From contig NZ_JODL01000001.1 in assembly GCF_000718985.1 (NCBI RefSeq), positions 248,001-312,000 on the forward strand: a DNA stretch of 64,000 nucleotides, given 5' to 3'. The position numbers and the translations under genes are program-made. Source of the DNA: Streptomyces megasporus (lineage in GTDB: Bacteria; Actinomycetota; Actinomycetes; Streptomycetales; Streptomycetaceae). A model generated the notes under the pieces. It ran no database searches. It was not told the origin of the DNA and saw nothing but the letters and a program-made list of their open reading frames with translations. Below are positions 8,902-17,001 of the stretch, piece after piece. Every line of letters starts with the position of its first letter. Within the stretch, counting starts at the first letter, position 1.

Positions 8902-9924
8902 TCACCCCGGACGGTCCAGCGGTCGCATCAGCATCTCGGCGAGCCGGTTGAGGGTGATCCGCTCGGCCCCGGCCGCGCGCTGCGTGAGGTACAGGGCGTT
9001 GAGCAGTTGGTCGGTGGCGACCACCCGGCCCGGCTCCCGCCGCAGGAAGCGCTCGACGAGTTCGCCTCCCTCGGCGAGGGCCTCCTCGCCGAGGTGGGCG
9101 GCCACCATGGCGGCGAGCTGCTTCTCCCCGGGGGGTTTGAGTTCGAGTTGGATGCAGCGGCGCAGCAGGGCCGCGGGGAAGTCGCGTTCGCCGTTGGAGG
9201 TCAGGACGATGAACGGGAAGACGGTGCAGCGCACCCTGCCGCCGCGGACGGTCGCGGTGGTGCCGTCGTCGGTGAGCACCTGTGCCTCCGGTTCCCGCTC
9301 GGCGGCGCGCTCCAGTTCCCGGATGGTGAACTCGCCCTCCTCCAGGACGTTGAGCAGGTCGTTGGGGAGGTCGATGTCGCTCTTGTCCAGTTCGTCGACG
9401 AGCAGTGCCCGTGGCAGCCCGTCCGCGGAGGGCAGCAGGGCCGTCCCCAGCGGGCCGAGGCGGATGTAGGAGCCGATGGGCGGACGCTCCACGGTTCCCG
9501 ACGCGACGGCCCGCTCCAGTTGGACGTCCTGGAGCCTGCCGATGGCGTCGTAGTGGTAGAGCCCGTCCTGGAGCGTGGTGCGGCTGACCACGGGCCAGCG
9601 CAACACCCGCCCCAGCCCGAGTTCGTGGGCGACGGCGTGGGCGAGCGTGGACTTGCCGGTGCCGGGGTTTCCGGTGACCAGGAGCGGACGGCGCAGGTAG
9701 AGCGCGGCGTTGACCGCCTCGACCTCCTCGGGCCGCGGGTGCAGGTTCTCCACGAGGCGGCGTCGGACGCCGAGCCGGCGCGCGGTGTCGCCACCCCCGT
9801 CGCCGTTTCCGTCGCCGTCGCCGGCACCGGCACCGGCGAAGTCCCGCCAGGGCGGCGGGTCGGGCAGCCGCCGCACGCCGTCGTGCGGGAGGCCCGCTCC
9901 CCGGTAGATGCGCCAGTCACTCAC
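8902..9924 (-). CDS. MoxR-family AAA+ ATPase
   Basis: A 340-residue AAA+ ATPase of the MoxR group. Walker A GNPGTGKS is at 85-92, Walker B LLVDE at 174-178 followed by LDKSDIDLPNDLL, and sensor 1 is TSN in FIVLTSNGERDFP. The helix-bundle lid (RFLRREPGRVVATDQLLNAL) is at the C terminus. Residues 31-46 are an unusual Gly/Asp/Ala low-complexity stretch. The GTG at 9924 has a GAGGAG site that overlaps the stop of the protease gene 10 nt upstream. MoxR ATPases act as chaperone-like remodelers, typically with a vWA partner, which here is the next gene. Confidence 0.93.
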   Translation of the reverse strand: MSDWRIYRGAGLPHDGVRRLPDPPPWRDFAGAGAGDGDGNGDGGGDTARRLGVRRRLVENLHPRPEEVEAVNAALYLRRPLLVTGNPGTGKSTLAHAVAHELGLGRVLRWPVVSRTTLQDGLYHYDAIGRLQDVQLERAVASGTVERPPIGSYIRLGPLGTALLPSADGLPRALLVDELDKSDIDLPNDLLNVLEEGEFTIRELERAAEREPEAQVLTDDGTTATVRGGRVRCTVFPFIVLTSNGERDFPAALLRRCIQLELKPPGEKQLAAMVAAHLGEEALAEGGELVERFLRREPGRVVATDQLLNALYLTQRAAGAERITLNRLAEMLMRPLDRPG

Positions 9925-9934
9925 TGCGGGCTCC

Positions 9935-11938
9935 TCACGCTGTCGGTGTCGGGGGCGCCGACGGCGGGACCTGGAGGGGCCCGCCGGGGAGCGGTGGCCT
10001 GTGCGGCGGATCGTAGAGCAGGACCATATGGCGCGCCCAGACCGCTTCCTGGTCATTCGTTCCGTGGTCGGCGTTGCGGCTGCGCAGGACGCGGACGTGT
10101 CCGGGCAGGTTGTCGGCGGTGCCGGCCTCCTCCAGCAGGTCCGCGACGCGCTTGTGGAAGTCCGCGCAGTCCGTGTGCCCCTCGACGTCGTACCTCCGCC
10201 ACAGCGCCACGGCGTGTCCGGCGCTGAGCGCGGCGGCCAGGGCCGGGGCCCCGGGGTCGGCGCCGCCCCGGGCGCAGGAGACGGGCACGGCTCCCGCCGG
10301 GGCCGCGTGCAGCCGCGCGTAGCCGGCGTGCGGGCTCTCCCGCCAGGGTGCGTCGTGCCCGGGGACGGGGAGTTCGGCGTGGAGCGGGACCGCTTCGAGG
10401 GGCCCTTCGCGCACGCCCTTCCAGCGGGCGCGCCACTCCGGGGTGACGCCCTGGGTGTGCCGCTGTCCGTCCCGCAGGACGACGATGCGACGGCGGCCGA
10501 TCGGCAGGGCGCGCGGGTTGAAGGGGTCCTGGGGGTCGGGGTCGCACAGCCGCCACTCGTCCACCGGTTCGTCGAACAGGGAGCGCGGCAGCACGAACTC
10601 GACGGCCGCCAGGTGCTCGTCGACGTCCCCGGCGTCGACGGCGGCGGCGAGCGCGCCGCGGATGGCCTGTCTCAGCCGGGCCCGGGGCACGCCCACGTCG
10701 TCCTGGTGGATCGGTGTGAGCCGGCCGTCGGGGAGGACGTGCGCGATCCGCCAGTGGTGGTTCCCGTAGAGGTCCGGGCCGATCTCCACCAGGACGTCCG
10801 CGCGGTCCGCGGCGGCCTCGGGCGTGCCGGTGTCGGTCAGGACGGAGGGGACCGTCTCGTTCCGTATGACGTCGTTGGGGAGGGAGAAGCGGCTGTCCTC
10901 GATCCAGTCGCGCAGTTCGGCCAGTACCCGCCGCTCGGCTCCGCCGTGCCGGGTCAGCACGGCGTGGACCTTCGCGGCGTACAGCACCGCCGCCTCCAGT
11001 TCCAGCGGGCCGCCGTAGAGCAGTCCGGCCCCCTCGCGCCAGCCGCGCGGGGGGTGGGCCTCGGGGGTGTGGGGAGGTCGCAGGACGTGGCGGCGGACCT
11101 CGTTGACCGCCTCCAGGACCTGTCCCGCCCCGCCGGGCGGCGGCAGCCGGGCGAACAGGTCGTACAGCCGGGCCCGGGGCCGGCCGGTGAAGGCGAGCGC
11201 CCGCTGGTCCAGTTCGCGGTGGAGGCGCGGCCAGGAGAAGTGGGGGGAGGCGACCCGACGGTGGTGGTGGGCGTCGTGGGCGCGCAGCACCTCGTGGAAC
11301 AGCCTGTCGCCGCCTCCGCCCTCGTCGCACAGGGCGCGGAGCGCGGTGACGGGGGTCGCCTGGCCGAAACCGCCGCTGCCCGAGCCCTTGCAGACGCCGA
11401 TGGCGGCGCCCCGTTCCAGGTCGACGACCGGGGCGCCGGAGCAGCCGGGCACGAGGAGGACGCCCCGGAGGACGACGGGCCCGTGCCGGCCGCCGAACGC
11501 CCGGCCGGTGCTGCCGAGGTACTCCTGTCCCCCGCCGGGGGCGTTCGTCCAGCCGTACACGCCCACCTCGGCGGGGGTGAGGGCCGTGCGGTCGCTGAGC
11601 CAGAGGCAGTCGGCGTCCTCGGACTCCGGTACGCGCAGGAGCGCCAGGTCGGGTGCGGGCCAGGGGGCCGGCGGCGCGTCGGGCCGGGCCGGTCGGGGCA
11701 GGCAGCGCACGAGTTCCGCGGTGAGCGACTCACCGCTCGACACCGTGACGCCGATGCCGCTCTCTCCCCTCAACACCGCACCCGCCCCCTTGCCGACGAC
11801 ATGGGCGCACGTCAACACCCAACCGGGGGCGACGAAGAAGCCGCTGCCCCAGAACCGGGCGCTGCGTCCGTCATACCCGTCGCCGGACGGCCCGATGCGC
11901 ACCACGGCACCGCGGACGGCGCTTTCGAGGGAGTTCAT
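9935..11938 (-). CDS. Trypsin-like serine protease with VMAP-type C-terminal region
   Basis: A 667-residue fusion. Residues 1-185 are a trypsin-like fold with an intact triad: H46 in TCAHVV, D97 in PDLALL and S167 in PGCSGAP. There is no signal peptide, so it should act in the cytoplasm. A helical region (about 230-330) follows. The long C-terminal part (about 330-667: RVLAELRDWIEDSRFSLP, VLVEIGPDLYGNHHWRIAHV, VEFVLPRSLFDEPVDEW) resembles the VMAP C-terminal domain of vWA-MoxR-associated proteins. The ATG at 11938 is used. Context: second gene of the run, upstream of moxR. Known for the family: trypsin-VMAP proteins belong to ternary NTP-dependent conflict systems. Inference: protease activity is triggered by the MoxR/vWA pair. 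Confidence 0.85.
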   Translation of the reverse strand: MNSLESAVRGAVVRIGPSGDGYDGRSARFWGSGFFVAPGWVLTCAHVVGKGAGAVLRGESGIGVTVSSGESLTAELVRCLPRPARPDAPPAPWPAPDLALLRVPESEDADCLWLSDRTALTPAEVGVYGWTNAPGGGQEYLGSTGRAFGGRHGPVVLRGVLLVPGCSGAPVVDLERGAAIGVCKGSGSGGFGQATPVTALRALCDEGGGGDRLFHEVLRAHDAHHHRRVASPHFSWPRLHRELDQRALAFTGRPRARLYDLFARLPPPGGAGQVLEAVNEVRRHVLRPPHTPEAHPPRGWREGAGLLYGGPLELEAAVLYAAKVHAVLTRHGGAERRVLAELRDWIEDSRFSLPNDVIRNETVPSVLTDTGTPEAAADRADVLVEIGPDLYGNHHWRIAHVLPDGRLTPIHQDDVGVPRARLRQAIRGALAAAVDAGDVDEHLAAVEFVLPRSLFDEPVDEWRLCDPDPQDPFNPRALPIGRRRIVVLRDGQRHTQGVTPEWRARWKGVREGPLEAVPLHAELPVPGHDAPWRESPHAGYARLHAAPAGAVPVSCARGGADPGAPALAAALSAGHAVALWRRYDVEGHTDCADFHKRVADLLEEAGTADNLPGHVRVLRSRNADHGTNDQEAVWARHMVLLYDPPHRPPLPGGPLQVPPSAPPTPTA

Positions 11939-12023
11939 CGGGCACACGGGGCGCACGGCGACACACCGGAACACGGCCCGGTGAGAACGACTGTGGGAAT
12001 GTCCGTCATACGCACCCCGTCCC

Positions 12024-12044
12024 CCGTACGCGAAACGTACGGGA
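12024..12044. promoter_or_regulatory. Operator-like inverted repeat upstream of the protease/MoxR/vWA genes
   Basis: CCCGTACG and CGTACGGG, 8-bp perfect arms with a 5-nt spacer, 86 nt upstream of the protease start in the only sizeable gap (11939-12096) of the operon. The next gene upstream, the Trypco1-like gene, ends at 12097. No convincing -35/-10 pair was found, so a regulator site or a small hairpin are both possible. Confidence 0.4.
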
Positions 12045-12096
12045 AGAGGCTAGTGCCCCCGTGCGACGGGCGGGAGTGGGCGTGGGGACGCCGGGT

Positions 12097-12483
12097 TCAC
12101 GCCCCCGCACCGGCGGACGTCCCGTCGACGCCCGTCGGGTGCTCCGCCCGCCAGGTGAGGGTGACGCTCAGGGACGCCTTGGCCTCTCCGTCGGCGAGCA
12201 CGGCGACCGTCCTGCCCGCCTTCGCCACGAGTTCGACGCCGAAGGTGGCGGAGACCTCGTCGGGGCGGGCGGCCCGGGCCGCGTCGAGCACCGCCGTGCC
12301 CATGCCGCCGATGAGTTCGCCCAGCCGACCGACCCGGCCGGCGAGGCGGTCGACCACCCCGACGTCCCGGAAGGCGAACTCCTCCTCCCCGAGGGCGCCG
12401 ACCTCCTCCGCGTCGAGGACTCCGATCCGGGCGAGGACCTTCTCCCCGCCGGGCAGTTCGATCTCCTGGACCCTCCGCTCCAC
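12097..12483 (-). CDS. Trypco1-like (CU044_2847 family) trypsin-co-occurring protein
   Basis: A 128-residue protein with the layout of the trypsin-co-occurring domain 1 family: an N-terminal beta hairpin (VQEIELPGGEKVLARI), a helix carrying LGELIGGMGTAVLDAARAARPDEVSATFGVEL split around Pro, and a C-terminal strand pair (VAVLADGEAKASLSVTLTW). Typical length for the family. The GTG at 12483 has GGGGGAG upstream. It is on the same strand as, and 158 nt before, the trypsin-VMAP gene, which is the association that defines the family. Proposed role in the literature is a partner of the protease; nothing more can be read from the sequence. Confidence 0.75.
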   Translation of the reverse strand: MERRVQEIELPGGEKVLARIGVLDAEEVGALGEEEFAFRDVGVVDRLAGRVGRLGELIGGMGTAVLDAARAARPDEVSATFGVELVAKAGRTVAVLADGEAKASLSVTLTWRAEHPTGVDGTSAGAGA

Positions 12484-12659
12484 CGCTCCCCCGTCCCCCG
12501 ACGTCGGCGACCGACCCGCGGGCGTTCCCCGCCGGCCGTCCCGCCAGGCTACCGGCGCGGCGTGGGGACGGGCGACCCCGCGACCACCGCCGGTACGGGC
12601 CGCTTCCGCGCCCGCTTACGCTGGCCCGTGGAGAAACACCCCTGCACACGGGAGCACCG

Positions 12660-12836
12660 ATGTACTTCACCGACCGCGGCATCGAGGAGCTGGAACAGCG
12701 GCGTGGCGACGAGGAGATCACCTTCGGGTGGCTCTCCGAACAGCTACGGACCTTCGTCGACCTCAATCCGGACTTCGAGGTGCCCGTCGAGCGGCTCGCG
12801 ACCTGGCTGGCCCGGCTGGACGACGAGGACGACTGA
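12660..12836 (+). CDS. Small DUF6104-type protein
   Basis: A 58-residue acidic protein (MYFTDRGIEELEQRRGDEE at the start, ARLDDEDD at the end) matching the short DUF6104 family conserved across Streptomyces; function unknown. It has no membrane segment or cysteine. Start is supported by GGGAG 6-7 nt upstream, and TACGCT about 40 nt upstream is a plausible -10 element. It diverges from the Trypco1-like gene. Confidence 0.85.
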   Translation: MYFTDRGIEELEQRRGDEEITFGWLSEQLRTFVDLNPDFEVPVERLATWLARLDDEDD

Positions 12837-12971
12837 CGGCGGCCGTCCGGCGCCCGCCCCGCCTCCGTTTCTGTTCCGTCTCCGTACCCGCCTCTGTTCC
12901 ACCGCTTCTTCGCCGCTTCTCCGTTCCGCCCCGTTCCGGATTCCGTGCCGCGAACGGGGCGGAGCGTTTTC

Positions 12972-13026
12972 TTGACTTCTCGGCACCACGATATATCGTG
13001 TGTCTTCAGAGACGCGATATGTCGTC
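12972..13026 (+). promoter_or_regulatory. Promoter with two PadR-like operators
   Basis: TTGACT (12972-12977), 16 bp, TATCGT (12994-12999) form a good sigma-70-type promoter for the DUF4097/PadR pair. A perfect 14-bp palindrome CACGATATATCGTG (12987-13000) covers the -10. A second, imperfect copy (GCGATATGTCGT, about 13014-13025) follows at the expected transcription start. The arrangement fits autorepression by the downstream PadR-family protein. Confidence 0.7.
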
Positions 13027-13052
13027 GCGTGCCGAGACAGGGGGAGGCCACC

Positions 13053-13964
13053 GTGTCAGGTCGGTCCGAGTGGTCCGTGGGCGAGCCGCGCAGGCTCGAC
13101 GTCGACGAGGCCCTTCACACTCTGCGCGTCCGTGTCGTGAACGGCACGGTCAACGTCGTGGGCACCGACGAGCCGACCACCCGGTTGGAGGTCGGTGCCC
13201 TCGACGGCCCTCCGCTGACCGTCACCGTGGAGGACGGCGTCCTCACCGTCGCGTACGACGACCTGCCCTGGAAGGGCTTCCTCGGCCTGTTCGACCGCAC
13301 GGGTCCGCGGCGCCGCGCCGACGTGTCGCTCGCCGTGCCGGCGGGCGTCCGGGTCGAGATCGGGGTGGTCGGCGCCGACGCGGTCGTCACCGGCGTCGAG
13401 GGCCGCGCCGACGTGCGCGGGATCACCGGCGGCGTCACACTGGTGGGCCTGACGGGCCCGGCGCGGGTCGACACGGTCTCCGGGAACGTCGAGGCGCAGG
13501 GGGTGGTCGGCGACCTGCGGTTCGGCTCCGTCTCCGGCGATCTGACGGTGGTCGACGGCGGCGGTTCGTCGGTGCGGGCCGACACGGTCGACGGCGACAT
13601 CGTGCTGGACCTCGACCCGGTACGGAAGGACCGGGGCACGGACGTCCGGCTCACCTCTCTCGCGGGCGAGATCGCCATTCGGCTGCCGCATCCGGCCGAC
13701 ACCGTGGTCGACGCGAACACCGCCGGCGGCTCCGTCTCCTGCGCCTTCGAGGACTTGCGGGTCTCCGGGCAGTGGGGGGCCAAGCGGATCACGGGCACCC
13801 TCGGGGCGGGCAACGGGCGGCTGCGGGCCTCCACCGTCTCCGGCTCGATCGCCCTGCTGCGCCGCCCACCGGCGGACGACGGCGCCTTCGAGGACTTCGG
13901 CGCCTCCGCCTCCCCCGACGGCACGACCCCGCCGACCGAGCCCTCCCTCCGTAAGGACGTGTGA
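13053..13964 (+). CDS. DUF4097-family beta-strand repeat protein
   Basis: A 303-residue protein made almost entirely of short repeated strands (VVGTDEPTTRLEV, DGPPLTVTVEDGVLTVAYDD, VDTVSGNVEAQGVVGDLRFGSVSGD split across repeats, RASTVSGSIALL), typical of the DUF4097 adhesin-like beta-solenoid family. No signal peptide or transmembrane segment is visible. The GTG at 13053 has GGGGGAGG 6 nt upstream; an earlier in-frame ATG at 12945 lies before the promoter and is not used. It ends 1 nt before the padR start, so the two genes are coupled. DUF4097 genes next to PadR regulators are common in Streptomyces; their role is not known. Confidence 0.9.
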   Translation: MSGRSEWSVGEPRRLDVDEALHTLRVRVVNGTVNVVGTDEPTTRLEVGALDGPPLTVTVEDGVLTVAYDDLPWKGFLGLFDRTGPRRRADVSLAVPAGVRVEIGVVGADAVVTGVEGRADVRGITGGVTLVGLTGPARVDTVSGNVEAQGVVGDLRFGSVSGDLTVVDGGGSSVRADTVDGDIVLDLDPVRKDRGTDVRLTSLAGEIAIRLPHPADTVVDANTAGGSVSCAFEDLRVSGQWGAKRITGTLGAGNGRLRASTVSGSIALLRRPPADDGAFEDFGASASPDGTTPPTEPSLRKDV

Positions 13965-13965
13965 C

Positions 13966-15039
13966 ATGCCCCCCGTCTTCGCCCACGGCCGACTCCGCCT
14001 GTACCTGCTCAAGCTCCTCGACGAGGCGCCGCGCCACGGATACGAGGTGATCCGGCTGTTGGAGGAGCGCTTCCAGGGGCTCTACGCGCCCTCCGCCGGC
14101 ACGGTCTACCCGCGCCTGGCCAAGCTGGAGGCCGAGGGCCTGATCAGCCACACCACCGAGGGGGGCCGCAAGGTCTACTCCCTCACCGACGCCGGGCATG
14201 CCGAACTCTCCGGTCGGCAGGGCGAGTTGACCGAACTGGAACGGGAGATCCACGAGTCGCTGGCGGCCCTGGCCGCCGACATACGCGAGGACGTCGGCGA
14301 CGCGGCCGGCGATCTGCGCCGCGAGGTGCGCGAGGAGGCGCGGCGCAACCGCAGCGCCGAGGGCGAGGAGTCCTTCCCCGGCTGGGAAGCGGCCTGGGAG
14401 GCCGCCTTCCAAGGTCCCTGGGCGGACAAGGAGGCACTGCGGACGGCGAAGGAGGAGATGCGCCGGGCCGGGGAGCAGTTGAAGGAGCAGGCCCGTCGGG
14501 CCCGGCAGGAGGCGCAGCAGGCCAGGGTCCAGGCGCGCAAGGCCCGCCAGGCGCGGGACGCCGCCCGGGAGGAGGCCGAGCGGATCGCCCGTCAGATCCA
14601 GGAACAGGTCCAGTCGGTGCAGGCCCGGGCCCAACAGGGCGACTGGCAGGGCGCGGTGCGGCTGGGCGTGTCGGAACTGGCCCGGCAGATGGGCAATCTG
14701 GGGCGAATCACCGGCCACACCACACCTTGGCCGCCCTACTTCGCCTCGGACGCCCGCTCGGAGGAGCGGACCGACCCCCGGGGCGAGGCTCGCGCCGACG
14801 CCGCCGACACCACCGACGACACCGCCGACACACCGACGCCGGAGTGGGCCGAGGAGGTTGCCCCCACCGGTGACCCACAGCGCGACCTGGAGCGGTTGTT
14901 GGACCGCTTCCGCGACGATGTGCGGGACGCGGCCCGCGACCACGGGGTCGGCGAGGAGCAGGTGCGCGAGGCCCGCCGCCACCTGTCCGCGGCGGCGGCC
15001 CACATCGTCGCCCTGCTGCACTCCCGGCGCCCGGATTAG
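13966..15039 (+). CDS. PadR-family transcriptional regulator with long coiled-coil C-terminal part
   Basis: Residues 1-85 form a PadR winged helix (RLYLLKLLDEAPRHGYEVI, APSAGTVYPRLAKLEAEGLI, GRKVYSLTDAG). Canonical PadR proteins are 110-190 residues; this one has 357. The extra part holds a long, charged, probably coiled-coil helix (about 100-240, rich in A, R, E and Q) and a DTTDDTADT-like acidic linker before a final helical segment. The start codon lies 1 nt after the DUF4097 stop. Likely represses its own operon through the palindromes upstream. The extended helix may mediate oligomerisation; that is inference. Confidence 0.9.
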   Translation: MPPVFAHGRLRLYLLKLLDEAPRHGYEVIRLLEERFQGLYAPSAGTVYPRLAKLEAEGLISHTTEGGRKVYSLTDAGHAELSGRQGELTELEREIHESLAALAADIREDVGDAAGDLRREVREEARRNRSAEGEESFPGWEAAWEAAFQGPWADKEALRTAKEEMRRAGEQLKEQARRARQEAQQARVQARKARQARDAAREEAERIARQIQEQVQSVQARAQQGDWQGAVRLGVSELARQMGNLGRITGHTTPWPPYFASDARSEERTDPRGEARADAADTTDDTADTPTPEWAEEVAPTGDPQRDLERLLDRFRDDVRDAARDHGVGEEQVREARRHLSAAAAHIVALLHSRRPD

Positions 15040-15129
15040 CACCGCCGCGCGGCGGCCACCGACCGACGGTCGGCCGCCGCCGCGCGAAGAGTCCCGACCG
15101 AGCCGTCGGCCGGTCGGGCCGTCGGGCTG

Positions 15130-16092
15130 TCAGACCGTCAGGACGACCTTGCCGAAGAGGTCGCCCGTCGCCATCTTCTCGAAGCCCTCGCGGGCCCGGT
15201 CCAGCGGCAGGACGGTGTCGATCACCGGGCGGACGCCCTTGACGGTGCAGAAGTTCAGCAGCGAGGCCAGCTCCTCCTTGCTGCCCATCGTGGAACCGAC
15301 GACCTTCAGCTCCAGGAAGAAGATCCGGTTCAACTCCGTGGCGGGCGGGTTCGGGCCGCTGGTCGCACCCGAGATCACCAGCGTTCCGCCGGGCTTGAGC
15401 GACTTCACCGAGTGGGACCAGGTGGCGGCGCCCACCGTCTCGATCACCGCGTCCACCCGGTGCGGCAGTCGGGCTCCGCTCTCGAACGCGGCCTCGGCGC
15501 CCAGCTCCTCGGCACGCTTGCGCTTGCCCTCGTCGCGGCTGGTGGCGAAGACCCGCAGGCCCGCCGCGGCGCCCAGCACGATGGCCGCCGTGGCGACACC
15601 GCCGCCCGCACCCTGGACCAGGACGGAGTCCCCGGGACGCACACCGGCGTTTGTGAACAGCATCCGGTAGGCGGTCAGCCACGCCGTCGGCAGGCAGGCG
15701 GCCTCCTCGAAGGAGAGTTCCTTGGGCTTGGGCAGGACGTTCCACTGCGGCACGGCGACCCGCTCGGCGAACGTGCCCTGGTACTTCTCGGTCAGGATCG
15801 AGGGCCTCTCACGCGGCCCGACCCCGTGGCCGGTCGCGCCGATCACCGAGTGGAGCACCACCTCGTTGCCGTCGGCGTCCACCCCGGCCGCGTCGCAGCC
15901 GAGGATCATCGGCAGGGATTCCTCGCCGAGACCCACCCCGCGCAGGGACCACAGGTCGTGGTGGTTGAGGGAGGCGGCCTTGACGTCGATGGTCGTCCAG
16001 CCCACGGGCACGTCCGGTTCCGGACGGTCGCCCAGTTCGAGTCCGTTCAGCGGCTGGTCACGGTCGATGCGCGCGGCATAGGCAGCAAACAT
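15130..16092 (-). CDS. Zinc-type or quinone-type alcohol dehydrogenase (MDR superfamily)
   Basis: A 320-residue medium-chain dehydrogenase/reductase. The GroES-like N-terminal domain (VKAASLNHHDLWSLRG, LPMILGCDAAGVD) is followed by a Rossmann domain with nucleotide-binding AGGGVATAA near 150. It lacks the four-cysteine structural zinc lobe, which favours a quinone oxidoreductase-like member. Probable reaction: NAD(P)H-dependent reduction of a carbonyl or quinone; substrate unknown. TAGGGT sits 7 nt before the ATG, so the mRNA may be leaderless. Confidence 0.88.
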   Translation of the reverse strand: MFAAYAARIDRDQPLNGLELGDRPEPDVPVGWTTIDVKAASLNHHDLWSLRGVGLGEESLPMILGCDAAGVDADGNEVVLHSVIGATGHGVGPRERPSILTEKYQGTFAERVAVPQWNVLPKPKELSFEEAACLPTAWLTAYRMLFTNAGVRPGDSVLVQGAGGGVATAAIVLGAAAGLRVFATSRDEGKRKRAEELGAEAAFESGARLPHRVDAVIETVGAATWSHSVKSLKPGGTLVISGATSGPNPPATELNRIFFLELKVVGSTMGSKEELASLLNFCTVKGVRPVIDTVLPLDRAREGFEKMATGDLFGKVVLTV

Positions 16093-16170
16093 GATCCGAA
16101 CCCTAGGCCGCTCGACGGCGCGGGGGAACCGGACACCGGTGTGACGCGCGCCGCGACCCGCGGGACGGAA

Positions 16171-16212
16171 TCGGGCGGCGCGGAACCCCGTGCGGGGTTC
16201 CGCGCCGCCCGA
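16171..16212 (-). terminator. Terminator of the amino-acid ABC transporter operon
   Basis: Perfect 19-bp arms (16171-16189 and 16194-16212) with a 4-nt loop, 25 nt beyond the stop of the ATPase gene. Confidence 0.85.
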
Positions 16213-16237
16213 TCCGCCGGGTCGGCCCCATGGCCCC

Positions 16238-16999
16238 TTACAGGACCTTCGACAGGAACGCCTTCGTCCGCTCGTGCCGCGGGTTGGTCAGCACCTCGCG
16301 CGGGTGGCCGGACTCGACGACCACACCGTCGTCCATGAAGACCAGCGAGTCGCCGACCTCGCGGGCGAAGCCCATCTCGTGGGTGACGACGATCATCGTC
16401 ATGCCGTCCTCGGCCAGGTCGCGCATGACGTCCAGCACCTCGCCGACCAACTCCGGGTCGAGCGCCGAGGTGGGCTCGTCGAAGAGCATCAGCTTGGGTT
16501 CCATCGCCAGCGCCCGGGCGATGGCCACCCGCTGCTGCTGGCCACCGGAGAGCTGGGAGGGGTAGTGGTCGGTCCGCTCGCCGAGGCCGACGCGGTCCAG
16601 CAGCTTCAGCGCCCGCTCCCGGGCCACCGCCCTGGTCTCGCCCTTGACCTGGACCGGCGCCTCCATGACGTTCTCCACCGCCGTCATGTGGGGGAAGAGG
16701 TTGAAACGCTGGAAGACCATGCCGATGTCGCGGCGCTGGGCCGCGACCTCGCGCTCCTTGAGCTCGTAGAGCTTGTCGCCCTTCTGCCGGTAGCCGACGA
16801 GGTCACCGTCGACCCACAGCCGTCCGGCGCTGATCTTCTCCAGGTGGTTGATGCAGCGCAGGAAAGTGGACTTGCCGGAGCCGGACGGGCCGACCAGGCA
16901 GAACACCTCGCCCTGGGCCACCTCCAGGTCGATGCCCTTGAGGATGTGGGCGTGCCCGAAGGACTTGTGGACGCCCTCCGCCTTCACCATCGGGGTCAT
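16238..16999 (-). CDS. Polar amino-acid ABC transporter ATP-binding protein
   Basis: A 253-residue ABC ATPase of the GlnQ/HisP group: Walker [10 protein letters not shown]-loop in [13 protein letters not shown], signature [15 protein letters not shown], Walker [15 protein letters not shown] and H-loop VTHEM. It should power uptake of a polar amino acid with the two upstream genes. The ATG at 16999 overlaps nothing but lies 2 nt after the permease stop, with GGGAGGGG upstream; a second in-frame ATG at 16990 is possible. Last gene of a three-gene minus-strand operon ending in a strong hairpin. Confidence 0.95.
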   Translation of the reverse strand: MTPMVKAEGVHKSFGHAHILKGIDLEVAQGEVFCLVGPSGSGKSTFLRCINHLEKISAGRLWVDGDLVGYRQKGDKLYELKEREVAAQRRDIGMVFQRFNLFPHMTAVENVMEAPVQVKGETRAVARERALKLLDRVGLGERTDHYPSQLSGGQQQRVAIARALAMEPKLMLFDEPTSALDPELVGEVLDVMRDLAEDGMTMIVVTHEMGFAREVGDSLVFMDDGVVVESGHPREVLTNPRHERTKAFLSKVL

Positions 17000-17001
17000 G
17001 C

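Noticed and set aside
5991..8951. A 986-codon open frame on the plus strand over the vWA/TPR gene
   Set aside because: No family resemblance and no start signal; the minus frame has coupling to moxR and TPR motifs.
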